In this document: positions 1 to 8,706 of the stretch, piece after piece
Layout of the letters: every line of letters begins with the position of its first letter
Position numbering within the stretch: position 1 is the first letter of the stretch
DNA from: GCA-2729495 sp036155675
Lineage (GTDB): Bacteria; Pseudomonadota; Gammaproteobacteria; Steroidobacterales; GCA-2729495
Direction: 5' to 3'
DNA length: 64,000 bases
NCBI GenBank assembly: GCA_036155675.1
Contig: JAYZVL010000015.1
Coordinates: forward strand, 1 to 64,000
The notes under the pieces: generated by a model
Database searches by the model: none
Told to the model about the DNA's origin: nothing
What the model saw: only the letters and a program-made list of their open reading frames with translations
Made by a program: the position numbers and the translations under genes

Positions 1-135
1 AAAAAACCCATTCCCCCTGCTCTCCATTGCAGCCAAAATCCAAGCTAATGAGATCAACCATCCAAATATCATTAACCCAAGTAAAGAGAAAATTAAATCA
101 AAAGCTCGTTTAATAAATTTTTGATTTTTAGTCAT
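1..135 (-). CDS. Priming sugar-1-phosphate transferase, N-terminus only
   Basis: Read on the minus strand, 45 codons are open from an ATG at 135 to the window edge. The peptide begins MTKNQKFIKRAFDLIF, continues through one hydrophobic segment (about residues 14-36) and then has an ESRGNGFF-type stretch. The KR-x-FDL start, single membrane helix and following S-K/R-G-P/N-x-FF region are typical of the bacterial sugar transferase family (WcaJ/PglC/WbaP C-terminal type). These enzymes load the first sugar phosphate onto undecaprenyl phosphate. The catalytic part lies outside the window. It is 19 bp downstream of the sulfotransferase gene on the same strand, which fits its being part of the polysaccharide operon. 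Confidence 0.72.
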   Translation of the reverse strand, partial: MTKNQKFIKRAFDLIFSLLGLMIFGWLISLAWILAAMESRGNGFF

Positions 136-154
136 ATTCAAGAAAGTTGATCTA

Positions 155-1015
155 TTAATTCTTAAGTTTATTATCAAGTTGATTAAGAACTTTGTCGGTC
201 AAATTACGAATTGCTTGATACTGATTTATATCTAGTATAGTTTTAGATTTTCCCACACTATTTGAATGAACTCCTTTACAAGCCCTATCAATTGAGTCCA
301 AGGATTCATTAACAGACATCATATTGAGTATTCGAATAATTTCTTTTTGGGGATTTATAACAAAATTTTCATAACGAACTACTATCCACCTTGATGGATC
401 AATACTGATTAAATCATTAACAGAGGCTGTAACACATTGTTCCCACTGTTTAGTACAAATTTCAGTGATAGGTTTTTTGCTATGAACCATCTCTTCAAGT
501 TCTTCGGTCAAAGGTCCCCAAGTTCTTAATGATCCACTCAAACGATTAGCAATAAATTTTAATAAAACTCTTGGTAGATCTTTGGGTGCAATAAAACGAG
601 ATTTTTTTAGTAAATAAGTTAAGCTTGAAGAAGGCTGCTCCCAGCGTTGAACTGCAGAAGCAACAGCATCACAACCATCCCTTAGAATTAAAATGTACTT
701 GCTATTAGGCATCACTGCATCAACATAGCTAAGACGAAGAGAATTAGAGCAAGTTTTCTCTACAACATAAGAACAATTTAATCTTGATGAAATTTTTTTG
801 AATTGTTTTCTAATATACTCACGAGAATCTGAATTGGCATCAGAAACTTTTAAATCATCATATGGATAATCAAGGTTCCCGTATCTCCATATGAAATTTA
901 TTTCGTCGCATGGCCAAGTCGAAAATCCAGATAAATTAGTTAACGCATCGCGCAATATGTTTGTTCCTGATCTCGGTGCACCAATTATAATAAGTGAGTT
1001 TATTTCTTCATTCAT
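155..1015 (-). CDS. Sulfotransferase family protein
   Basis: A 286-residue protein. Residues 11-19 read IGAPRSGTN, the 5'-phosphosulfate loop that binds PAPS in sulfotransferases. ILILRDGCDAVAS near residues 108-120 matches the 3'-phosphate-binding RxPxDxxxS region. No signal peptide or membrane span is visible, so it should act in the cytoplasm. The gene lies 3 bp after a glycosyltransferase and within a polysaccharide operon, so the likely acceptor is a sugar of the exported glycan; a protein or small molecule is possible. Family assignment is firm, the acceptor is inferred. Confidence 0.8.
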   Translation of the reverse strand: MNEEINSLIIIGAPRSGTNILRDALTNLSGFSTWPCDEINFIWRYGNLDYPYDDLKVSDANSDSREYIRKQFKKISSRLNCSYVVEKTCSNSLRLSYVDAVMPNSKYILILRDGCDAVASAVQRWEQPSSSLTYLLKKSRFIAPKDLPRVLLKFIANRLSGSLRTWGPLTEELEEMVHSKKPITEICTKQWEQCVTASVNDLISIDPSRWIVVRYENFVINPQKEIIRILNMMSVNESLDSIDRACKGVHSNSVGKSKTILDINQYQAIRNLTDKVLNQLDNKLKN

Positions 1016-1018
1016 TAG

Positions 1019-2242
1019 CTAAATATTCAATCTTATTTGCTTAAAATGCTTAAGCAAAAGCAGTGATATAGATGAAAAATTATGATTTTTTTCAAAATAA
1101 TTTTTACCATTAGTTCCCATTATTGTTCTTAAAGGCTTGTCAGCGAGTAATTTTCTAAGCGCCTTAGCTTGTTGAACAGAATCACCAAGAGGAATTGTGA
1201 ATCCGCATTCAGCCTGCTGCACAGGGTCATAACCAACTGAATAGCAAGCTAAAATTGGCTTACTACAATACATATATTCGTAAATCTTATTGCAGGAAAT
1301 ACCATACCTATGTACCCCTAAATCTTGAAGGCCAACATAGCAAACATCAAAGCAATGCATGGCGCTTTCTACTTTTGACCGAGGTACCTGGCCAATCATA
1401 TGGAAATTATCGAGCTTGAAAGATTTGGATAAATCAAAGATTTCTTTTGATTTATCGCCGCCCCCAATGATCACAAATCCAACATCTTCCTGATGTTGAA
1501 ACTCGGCTGCAATTCGGACTAGATCCTCTAAACCATAATATCGACTAACCGCACCAACATAGCCGACAATATATTTATATTGATTTCTTAATTCATCTAA
1601 TTGTTTAGGCACTTCAGATGAGTCAGTGCCAGGTAAAAACCCATTAGGTACATAAACACAATCAGGAGCTGTATTACCATATTTGTCTAAAAAATAATCT
1701 CTATCTCCAGGCTTAACAGAAAGAATAAGTTTAGCGTGCCGAATCGCAAAACTTTCTGCCCATTGATTCATCAGCACATAAGGATGCCAAGAATGCATAT
1801 TTCCCAGTTCTTTAATTAATTCAGGCCATAAGTCTCTCACTTCGAAAATTAATTTCCCGCCTGCTGAAGCAGCAATTGACTTTGCTGGAAATACAACAAA
1901 AGGATGCGGGGAAGACGCTATAACTAAATCAGGATTTCTATCCAGCAAAAAAGATTTTGCCTTATATATCTTTCGAATAAAATCTAACTGATTAATTACT
2001 TGGCTAATACCTCTCTTCTTATAATTGAAAGTTTTTATCCAGTGATAGATAACACCGTTAAGATTTTCACTTTCAAATTCTCCTTTGATAGAAGGTGGGT
2101 TAATGTATTTGTGAAAAACAGTTGATGAAACTATCTCGACCTGAATACCATGATGTTTCAATGCTTGGCCAAGATAATACCAACGCATATTTGGACCATG
2201 CATTGGAGAGCCACCAGCATGAGTTATAACCATTATTCGCAT
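1019..2242 (-). CDS. Glycosyltransferase family 4 (WbuB-like)
   Basis: A 407-residue GT-B enzyme. The N-terminus (MRIMVITHAGGSPMHGPNMR) is the usual strand followed by the acceptor-domain glycine region. FEVRDLWPELI (about residues 134-144) is the motif shared by WbuB-like fucosamine/deoxyamino-sugar transferases. The donor-binding part near residues 322-335 reads CNKIYEYMYCSKPIL, matching the KxxEYMAxGKP pattern of GT4. It sits in the same direction between an aminotransferase that makes an amino sugar and a sulfotransferase, in line with stepwise assembly of an exopolysaccharide or O-antigen repeat. Donor and acceptor sugars cannot be read from sequence alone. Confidence 0.82.
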   Translation of the reverse strand: MRIMVITHAGGSPMHGPNMRWYYLGQALKHHGIQVEIVSSTVFHKYINPPSIKGEFESENLNGVIYHWIKTFNYKKRGISQVINQLDFIRKIYKAKSFLLDRNPDLVIASSPHPFVVFPAKSIAASAGGKLIFEVRDLWPELIKELGNMHSWHPYVLMNQWAESFAIRHAKLILSVKPGDRDYFLDKYGNTAPDCVYVPNGFLPGTDSSEVPKQLDELRNQYKYIVGYVGAVSRYYGLEDLVRIAAEFQHQEDVGFVIIGGGDKSKEIFDLSKSFKLDNFHMIGQVPRSKVESAMHCFDVCYVGLQDLGVHRYGISCNKIYEYMYCSKPILACYSVGYDPVQQAECGFTIPLGDSVQQAKALRKLLADKPLRTIMGTNGKNYFEKNHNFSSISLLLLKHFKQIRLNI

Positions 2243-2312
2243 GATGAGATCAAAATCTTCGGTAAATTTATAAAGTAAAGAAAACCTATATTAAGTATCA
2301 ATTAAAAACTGC

Positions 2313-3473
2313 TTATTTAATTTGAGATTCTAAAAGAATTTTACTTGCCTCTTGAGCAATATATTTTAGATGCTCATTATCCAAAGTTGGGTGAACTTCA
2401 AACATGATGCTTGTTTCTCCTAATTCTTTTGCAACCGGCAACCTTTTATGATTTCTGTCATTAAAAGCTTTTTCAAGGTATATCTCTGGGCATGATCCAG
2501 ATAAACCAGGAATGCCATGCTTGCTAAATTTTTTAATTATTCGGTCTCTATTCCAATTTTTTTTCAAAAGGGCTGGCCTAACGAAGACATAAAACTTATA
2601 GTAACTGTGATAAATATTTTCAGCTGGCATAGGAATTCTCAAGCATTCAATATCACGCAGCTGATCTGCTAAAAAGTTCGCATTATCAGATCGTTTAGCA
2701 ACCCAATCATCCAGCTTTTTTAATTGCAATCTGCCTATTGATGCTTGCATTTCAGTCATTCTAAGGTTGGTCCCGAAAGATTCATGGAGCCACATAAATC
2801 CTGGCAAATGAGTCTTGCTGTGGACAGCCGAATAACTCTTACCATGGTCTTTATAAGACCATAGCTTTTCATATAAATTTCTGCTGTCAGTAACAAGCAT
2901 TCCGCCTTCACCTCCAGTTGAAATAATTTTATCTTGGCAGAATGAGAAAACCCCAATATCACCCCAAGATCCAACTGGTTTACCTCCAATCATTGCACCA
3001 TGGGCTTGGGCACAATCTTCTATGATTGATAATTTATTTTCTCTGGCTATTTTTAGAATTCCCGGCATATCGCAGGGCCAGCCGGCAAGATGCACGCAAA
3101 GGATAGCTTTTGTTCGGGGAGTTAATGAAGCAATGATTGAATTTGGCGTTAGATTTTGACTATCGCGATCAACTTCAGCAAATTTAGCTTTGGCTCCTGC
3201 TAATTCGATGGCACTTGCACAAGCAAAGAAAGAACGCGGCGTAACAATAACCTCATCGCCTTTACCAATGTCTAAAGCATGCAGAGCAGCGGTTAAGCCA
3301 ACACTACCATTCGCGACCGCTACACCAAATTTAACGCCAGAATAAGCAGCATACTCTTTCTCAAACTCCTTACCATGCTTGCCCGTCCAATAATTTACTC
3401 TGCCACTATGAAGCACCTCATTTACAGCACTAACTTCCTCATCAGAATACACTGGCCAAACTGGTAATTTCAT
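2313..3473 (-). CDS. DegT/DnrJ/EryC1 sugar aminotransferase
   Basis: A 386-residue PLP-dependent enzyme of the DegT/DnrJ/EryC1/StrS family. The pyridoxal-phosphate lysine lies in FSFCQDKIISTGGEGG (about residues 177-192); EDCAQAHGA supplies the cofactor-binding Asp and VANGSVGLTAAL the phosphate loop. Family members transaminate nucleotide-linked keto-sugars to make amino sugars for O-antigen or capsule. The gene starts 4 bp after the Wzy-like gene ends and is followed by the WbuB-like GT, consistent with a deoxyamino sugar in the repeat unit. Exact substrate is not determinable here. Confidence 0.85.
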   Translation of the reverse strand: MKLPVWPVYSDEEVSAVNEVLHSGRVNYWTGKHGKEFEKEYAAYSGVKFGVAVANGSVGLTAALHALDIGKGDEVIVTPRSFFACASAIELAGAKAKFAEVDRDSQNLTPNSIIASLTPRTKAILCVHLAGWPCDMPGILKIARENKLSIIEDCAQAHGAMIGGKPVGSWGDIGVFSFCQDKIISTGGEGGMLVTDSRNLYEKLWSYKDHGKSYSAVHSKTHLPGFMWLHESFGTNLRMTEMQASIGRLQLKKLDDWVAKRSDNANFLADQLRDIECLRIPMPAENIYHSYYKFYVFVRPALLKKNWNRDRIIKKFSKHGIPGLSGSCPEIYLEKAFNDRNHKRLPVAKELGETSIMFEVHPTLDNEHLKYIAQEASKILLESQIK

Positions 3474-3477
3474 AATT

Positions 3478-4722
3478 TTAAGAAAACTCCAATTGCTTAG
3501 ATCTAATTGGCTTATTCAAATCAGAAAAATTGCCTAAATTTGAATTCTCTGGTTTTGCAAAATAGGCAAGAAACCCAAAAACCATAAGAAATCTTGCATC
3601 TCCTATATCACCACTAATCATTTGCGCTAAAAATAAACAAAAGGCTACAAACCAAAACATTTTTTTGGGGGAAAAAAGAAAAACAAGAAAAGGAATAGAA
3701 GCGAAAGAACCCAAGATGACTCCTGTTTCTGACCATAATTCCAGAAAAATATTATGTGCGTAAGGTGTTGGTAATCTAGTATCTATTGCGCGATCCCAAG
3801 CACCTAAACCTATACCAAATGGCCGTTCTGGAATCAGATTGATAGTTTTTGACCACATTTCAATGCGGCCTCCCAATGAACCTCCGCTTGAATATGCTTC
3901 TATAGCACTAAGATCACCAGTTGCCACTGAGTAGAATATACCAACACGGCCAAGGTCTCTTGCCCCTAAATCAAAATAATAAAACCCCCAAATCACTGAT
4001 AATGTTATCAGTACAAAACCTAAACAAAACCTTTTACGTGTTCTCGAATTGGTTGCTAAGATTGCTACACTTATGAGAGTCAAAGTGAGCGCCAAAATGG
4101 GGCCTTTTGATTCTGTCCAAACAACAGCAAGGAAAAATATAATCACCGAAAATATTCTTGCTCTATTGCGCAGGAAAAATATTGAAAGAACAGCGGCAAT
4201 AGCCATCAATCGGGCAAAAATAATAGGGCCATTAATAAAGAAATTTACTGACCGATCAAAAAAGCCATTAACAAGCTTGTAGGGAATTGCGACAATCAAT
4301 AAAAGTGATAGATAAAATATAATAAGTTTTCCTAATTGATCAACGCCGTGTTTCTCTATTACGGTATTGAAAAGGATAAAACCCAAATTCCCTGAAATTA
4401 GAAGGGTAGTCAACTTATCAAGCCCTATCTCTGGGGTTAAGGACCAAAAAAGCGTGATTCCTGTAAGCACTAATGGGATCTGAAGAATAGCGATTGATTT
4501 GAATGTAGAAATTCGGATTGTTCCGGTAGTAGCAAGTAGAGCAGAAGCCGCCATTAAAATTAGGTCAAGGGGCAAGCCGGATATATTTAATCTTGCATCT
4601 GGGACCCAAGAGCCTAAGAGCAAAACTAATAATCCCATGCTCGAATACACAATAGCATCTAAAGGAGGAAGCTGTGACCTATTAACTAAAGATCGATCAG
4701 ATAGAGGATTTGAGATTTCCAT
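3478..4722 (-). CDS. O-antigen polymerase/ligase family membrane protein
   Basis: A 414-residue protein with about ten to twelve hydrophobic spans. A loop around residues 279-320 (GGRIEMWSKTINLIPERPFGIGLGAW, then TPYAHNIFLELWSETG) has the R-x-x-x-W ... G-x-G ... H-N-x-x-L-x-x-W-x-E-x-G pattern of the Wzy_C/O-antigen ligase family. Such proteins polymerise repeat units in the periplasm or ligate glycan to lipid A core. Lying directly downstream of a Wzz-type chain-length regulator and the SLBB export protein, a polymerase role is more likely than ligase. Confidence 0.8.
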   Translation of the reverse strand: MEISNPLSDRSLVNRSQLPPLDAIVYSSMGLLVLLLGSWVPDARLNISGLPLDLILMAASALLATTGTIRISTFKSIAILQIPLVLTGITLFWSLTPEIGLDKLTTLLISGNLGFILFNTVIEKHGVDQLGKLIIFYLSLLLIVAIPYKLVNGFFDRSVNFFINGPIIFARLMAIAAVLSIFFLRNRARIFSVIIFFLAVVWTESKGPILALTLTLISVAILATNSRTRKRFCLGFVLITLSVIWGFYYFDLGARDLGRVGIFYSVATGDLSAIEAYSSGGSLGGRIEMWSKTINLIPERPFGIGLGAWDRAIDTRLPTPYAHNIFLELWSETGVILGSFASIPFLVFLFSPKKMFWFVAFCLFLAQMISGDIGDARFLMVFGFLAYFAKPENSNLGNFSDLNKPIRSKQLEFS

Positions 4723-4750
4723 TTTTAAAGCGACTTATCTTAAGTGCACT

Positions 4751-5653
4751 TTAGAGTTCTGATTCCCTTAGAACACGTTTAGTGGGTTCAAACAAAAAGG
4801 CAAACAATACCCCCAGAAATATTCCCATCATGAAGCCCACACAAATAGAAAAAACCCGATTCGGGCTCTCCCATTTATCTATATCCGAAGGCGTTGCTGG
4901 GCTAATAACATTAAAAGAATATTCTTTTTGCACTTGAGCAAAAGTACGTTTTTCAATTTCAGTTTGAATAAGATTGTAAAGCGATTGTTGAAGTTCAATT
5001 GCTGTCGTTTTAGCTAACTCTTCGTTGAGGTATTGAATGGTCAAATCAGCGTCACCTATAGCCTGATCTCTCAACCTTGCATTTACACTAGCAACTATAT
5101 TATTTGCAAGATCGGCTGCCATTTGTGGATCTTTCCACGTCATAGATACGTTCACAAGCCCATTAAATCCTTGATCTTCAACTAGAATAATATCGTTAGA
5201 AAATAGTTCATAGCCTTCTTGCAATGTGGGTATGTCCCCAGGCTCATCCACTAACCATTCTTCATTCTCAGCATCCCAGATATCAGAAAAAAATACAGGC
5301 AACAGATTATTTTCTTCAATAAAAGCTCGAGTAAAAAATGCAGACGACAATGCTGCTAAACCCATTGCCCGAGAATTTCTAGCTTGGCGCATATTCATGC
5401 CGCCAAAACCTAAACCACCTAAAAGCGAAGTAACATAATTACCTTGGGCACCGTCTGAAGAAGGGCTAATTAAAGTTGTAGATTTATATTTTGGTGTTGA
5501 AAGAAAAGCATAGGCTACGCCTAAGCTAGTACTCAGACAGACAAACATAGCAAATAATATTGCATGCTTTCGGATTACTCTTAACCTCCCTACAACAGAA
5601 ATGTCGACGTACTCAGTATGATCTATGTTTCTAGGCGCTTCTTCCATTGTCAA
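4751..5653 (-). CDS. Wzz-type chain length determinant / co-polymerase
   Basis: A 300-residue protein with two membrane helices: residues about 32-52 (ILFAMFVCLSTSLGVAYAF) and about 270-289 near the C-terminus. Between them lies a periplasmic domain with a coiled-coil-prone segment. The last helix is preceded by the proline-rich SPATPSDIDKWESPNR region, as in Wzz/PCP proteins. No Walker motifs follow, so this is a PCP-1-like chain-length regulator and not a tyrosine autokinase. It sits 24 bp from the Wza-like gene and upstream of the Wzy-like gene. The start at 5653 gives a short cytoplasmic N-terminus (EYVDISVVGRLRVIRKH) typical of the family. Confidence 0.82.
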   Translation of the reverse strand: MTMEEAPRNIDHTEYVDISVVGRLRVIRKHAILFAMFVCLSTSLGVAYAFLSTPKYKSTTLISPSSDGAQGNYVTSLLGGLGFGGMNMRQARNSRAMGLAALSSAFFTRAFIEENNLLPVFFSDIWDAENEEWLVDEPGDIPTLQEGYELFSNDIILVEDQGFNGLVNVSMTWKDPQMAADLANNIVASVNARLRDQAIGDADLTIQYLNEELAKTTAIELQQSLYNLIQTEIEKRTFAQVQKEYSFNVISPATPSDIDKWESPNRVFSICVGFMMGIFLGVLFAFLFEPTKRVLRESEL

Positions 5654-5677
5654 ATCATCCCGCTATAATTTTATTTA

Positions 5678-8314
5678 TTAATTGAGTCCGTTAATTGCGG
5701 CAACAGCAATTGCTACGTTATAAACAACACCTGTGACATCAGTCCACAACTGCAATGCACCAACTCTTTGTGTATCCAAGGGAACTACAATCGTATCACC
5801 AGGGTTAACCTTCATTGATGATCCCCTATTAAACCAATGAGAACTATTTGCTGCTATAACTGCACCATTGGCTCTTACAAGATAAATCTGCTTTTCAGCA
5901 GCATTCTGAGTGATTCCGCCACTCCGATTAATATAATCATCACGATCTAAAGTTTTACGATATAAATGTGACGTTGGAAACTGCACTTGGCCCAAAACGG
6001 TTATATCTTGAGAAAATTGAGGAATCAAGAGCTCATCTTTATCCTGGAGGAGAACACGATAGTCAGGATCATTAGGGTAATTAAGCATACCAATCAAATC
6101 GATAACCAAGCGGCCTGCGGCTTCAGTATTCTCTAATTGAGTTAATAGAGCCTGGCCTGCATTTTGAGCCTGCTGAACAGAATTATCTTCATTAGCACTT
6201 TGAATAGCTAAAGAAGCAAGATCTGATTCAACACGTTTAGTTAGAAGTTCAATCTGCTGCTGTTCTCTTTCACGGAGATCGTCCCGAAGAAAAATACCTC
6301 CTTCAGGAAAAGCAATATCAGTTAAGCCTCCTGCTCGATCGATAACTGATTTAAGGGTATCTCCAGGATTAAAAGAATACCGCCCTGGAAAACGAACTTC
6401 GCCTCGAAGAGAAACAGATAATTGTTCACGGAAATCCTGAACTTTTCGAATCTGCAATAAATCGTAGGGGCGGAGCAAAACATCCTGATCAAGATTACCC
6501 CTCAAAGCAGCATCAGGATTTATTTTAATAACTTCTGTCTTGCGCACTGAACCTTCAAGAAGCTTATATCGAGAAATCTCTGCTTGGGAAATATAAGCAT
6601 CTTCAGCTAAATTAGCGCCGGCACGAATTAAATCACTTACACGCATTCCAGTCTCATAAGGATAGGTGCCAGGAGCTCTAACCAACCCTCCAACAGTAAC
6701 CTTTTCAAATGGCTGGGATGCAGTTGCTTGAAGTTCGAGCTCATTGATAAGAGGCTCAACAATCTCGCTTCTGTCTGTTTCTAAATTAAAGACAGTAATT
6801 GAATCTCTTGGGCGTAAATAAATATTTTCTTCTAAATCTGGAAAATTAAGAGCTACTTCAAGATTAACTGACAAAGCTTTAACTCTTTTCTCAGGCCAAG
6901 TCTCACGACGAATAAGGACATAATTAATATCAGCTTGTCGTTGCAAATCATCCAGGCTGGAAATTACATCATTCAACCTCATACCTTCAAACCATTCAAA
7001 ATCCCCTGGACGCTGAACATGACCTGTTAGTCTGACACCCTCAAAATATTCATCTAGAATTGGAGGAACAAGCAAAATATCGCCAGCACGAAGCAATTTT
7101 TCTTGGCCCTCAGAATCATTCAAGTCAATACTGATAAAGCTTCGCTGCCAATTATCAGAAATTCTTTCTAAGCGCACTCGCTTCGGAAATGCATCTGGCC
7201 TTAGGCCGCCAGCAAGTTCAATCGCTTCTTTTGTAGTTTTTTCGTCCAGCAATTCATAAATGGCTGGTCGCTTCACAAAACCCCCAACTGCAACTGTCTG
7301 TCCAACCGGAGGAATAAATATTACATCCCCTGCTTGTAATCGAATATCGTCTTGGCTATTTCCACGAATTAATAAATCATATAAATCCAGTGAACTAATT
7401 AAACGCCCATCACGGCGAACTTCAATATTTCGTAAAGAACCGACGTCACTTATGCCGCCACTAACAAAAAGTGCGTTTGAAACAGTCGATAAACCACTAA
7501 CTGTATATGAACCTGGGGCTCTAGCATCACCAACCAATAAAACACGAATAGACCGAAGAGCACCCATTGAAATTGCCGCGCTTGTGCCAATCAAATCTTG
7601 AGAAACTCTATCCAATAACTCTTGTTTAAGATCTTGGAAATTTCTACCCATAACTACAATAGGGCCTATGTTCGGAAAATTGAGAGTGCCATCTCTTTGG
7701 ACCACGAGGCTATACTGACGGTTTGCCTTCCCAAATAATTGAACCTCTATAGAGTCTCCAGGCCCAATCTTGTAATCCGGGGGGACAGGTATATCTGTTG
7801 CAGGGGCAAAAGTAGTAGGAGATCCAGCAAATAGGTTATATCCAAAAGGTTCAAGATCTATAGCGCGATCAAAAAAGGGAAGGTTTTCATCTTCCTCCGA
7901 TTCTATTCTTTCTAGTTCAGAAGAAAGTATGAGTTCAGCTTCACGTTGGCGTAAATTTTCACACAAAGAAAAAATTCTTTCCTCTGTTTCACTACGATTA
8001 CGCTTGGAAGATAAATCTTCTGTACAAACAAGATCAAAATTATTCTGCGAAAGTATTTTTATGTCAGTCATTTGTGTTGGTAAAATAGGAGGAATAACTA
8101 GCTCAGGAAACTCAAGAGGTGCATCGCGAAGCACTCCGGAGTTATCACCCAAAACTTCTAGCAATTGTTCTCTGTCTTCAGGGGTGAGTGTTTGATAAAT
8201 ACGCAACTGCTCGGGAGAAGGGGTAAAATTTTGAGCGTTTAAGGCTGAAAAAAATACACTAAAGACTACGCCAAGAAAAAGGGCAATTAAAAAAGAATTT
8301 CGATTTTTAATCAT
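5678..8314 (-). CDS. SLBB-domain polysaccharide export protein (Wza-like, large form)
   Basis: About 878 residues; ATG at 8314 is preferred over an upstream GTG at 8335 because it begins directly with a signal peptide (MIKNRNSFLIALFLG ... LNAQ). A Poly_export domain starts near residue 180 (PDYKIGPGDSIEVQLFG), followed by repeated SLBB domains recognisable by G-x-V-x-x-P-G-x-Y at several places (GDARAPGSY, GGLVRAPGTY, RGEVRFPGRY, LGQVQFPTSH). Usual Wza is about 380 residues; this is the long multi-SLBB type. It would form the periplasmic/outer-membrane conduit for the polysaccharide. It is probably the first gene of the minus-strand operon, with the promoter in the 8315-8706 gap. Confidence 0.88.
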   Translation of the reverse strand: MIKNRNSFLIALFLGVVFSVFFSALNAQNFTPSPEQLRIYQTLTPEDREQLLEVLGDNSGVLRDAPLEFPELVIPPILPTQMTDIKILSQNNFDLVCTEDLSSKRNRSETEERIFSLCENLRQREAELILSSELERIESEEDENLPFFDRAIDLEPFGYNLFAGSPTTFAPATDIPVPPDYKIGPGDSIEVQLFGKANRQYSLVVQRDGTLNFPNIGPIVVMGRNFQDLKQELLDRVSQDLIGTSAAISMGALRSIRVLLVGDARAPGSYTVSGLSTVSNALFVSGGISDVGSLRNIEVRRDGRLISSLDLYDLLIRGNSQDDIRLQAGDVIFIPPVGQTVAVGGFVKRPAIYELLDEKTTKEAIELAGGLRPDAFPKRVRLERISDNWQRSFISIDLNDSEGQEKLLRAGDILLVPPILDEYFEGVRLTGHVQRPGDFEWFEGMRLNDVISSLDDLQRQADINYVLIRRETWPEKRVKALSVNLEVALNFPDLEENIYLRPRDSITVFNLETDRSEIVEPLINELELQATASQPFEKVTVGGLVRAPGTYPYETGMRVSDLIRAGANLAEDAYISQAEISRYKLLEGSVRKTEVIKINPDAALRGNLDQDVLLRPYDLLQIRKVQDFREQLSVSLRGEVRFPGRYSFNPGDTLKSVIDRAGGLTDIAFPEGGIFLRDDLREREQQQIELLTKRVESDLASLAIQSANEDNSVQQAQNAGQALLTQLENTEAAGRLVIDLIGMLNYPNDPDYRVLLQDKDELLIPQFSQDITVLGQVQFPTSHLYRKTLDRDDYINRSGGITQNAAEKQIYLVRANGAVIAANSSHWFNRGSSMKVNPGDTIVVPLDTQRVGALQLWTDVTGVVYNVAIAVAAINGLN

Positions 8315-8335
8315 AATTAAAATACTTCCGGGCAC

Positions 8336-8706
8336 ACTGAGGAAATAAAAGCGCGAAAAAACTTAATACTTAATTAGGACTTGGCACTTGAAATGATTTG
8401 AAGTGACAAATTTTATTATTTCTATTAATAGTTTATATTTTAGCATTAACGCCAGTGCAAGTAATTGATTTTTCACTGTTCTTACCAACTAAATTGCAAT
8501 AAATATCTGTTTTGTAAATAATTTTTTATTTTTATAGGAATTTTTCCTAATGCCTTTAAGAATTCTTTATAACCTACAGTGGGATTAATCCTGCGCTTTT
8601 AAGCATAGAAACCTATTGTGAAGAAGTATGGATGTCTGCATCATCACATAACTACTTAATCAATCAAATGTAATTAATAAATGGGATTACTAAAACTAAA
8701 ACGATC
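8336..8706. promoter_or_regulatory. Divergent intergenic region upstream of polysaccharide export operon
   Basis: A gap of about 370 bp between the divergently read export gene (minus) and the GT-C gene (plus). It is very AT-rich with no convincing open frame. The only symmetrical element noticed is the 10-base palindrome GGATTAATCC at 8582-8591. Promoters for both directions must lie here, but no clear -35/-10 pair or operator could be assigned by eye. Confidence 0.45.

Noticed and set aside
7260..7601. 113-residue plus-strand reading frame
   Set aside because: It lies entirely inside the SLBB export gene on the other strand, has no family features, and the minus-strand protein is clearly real.
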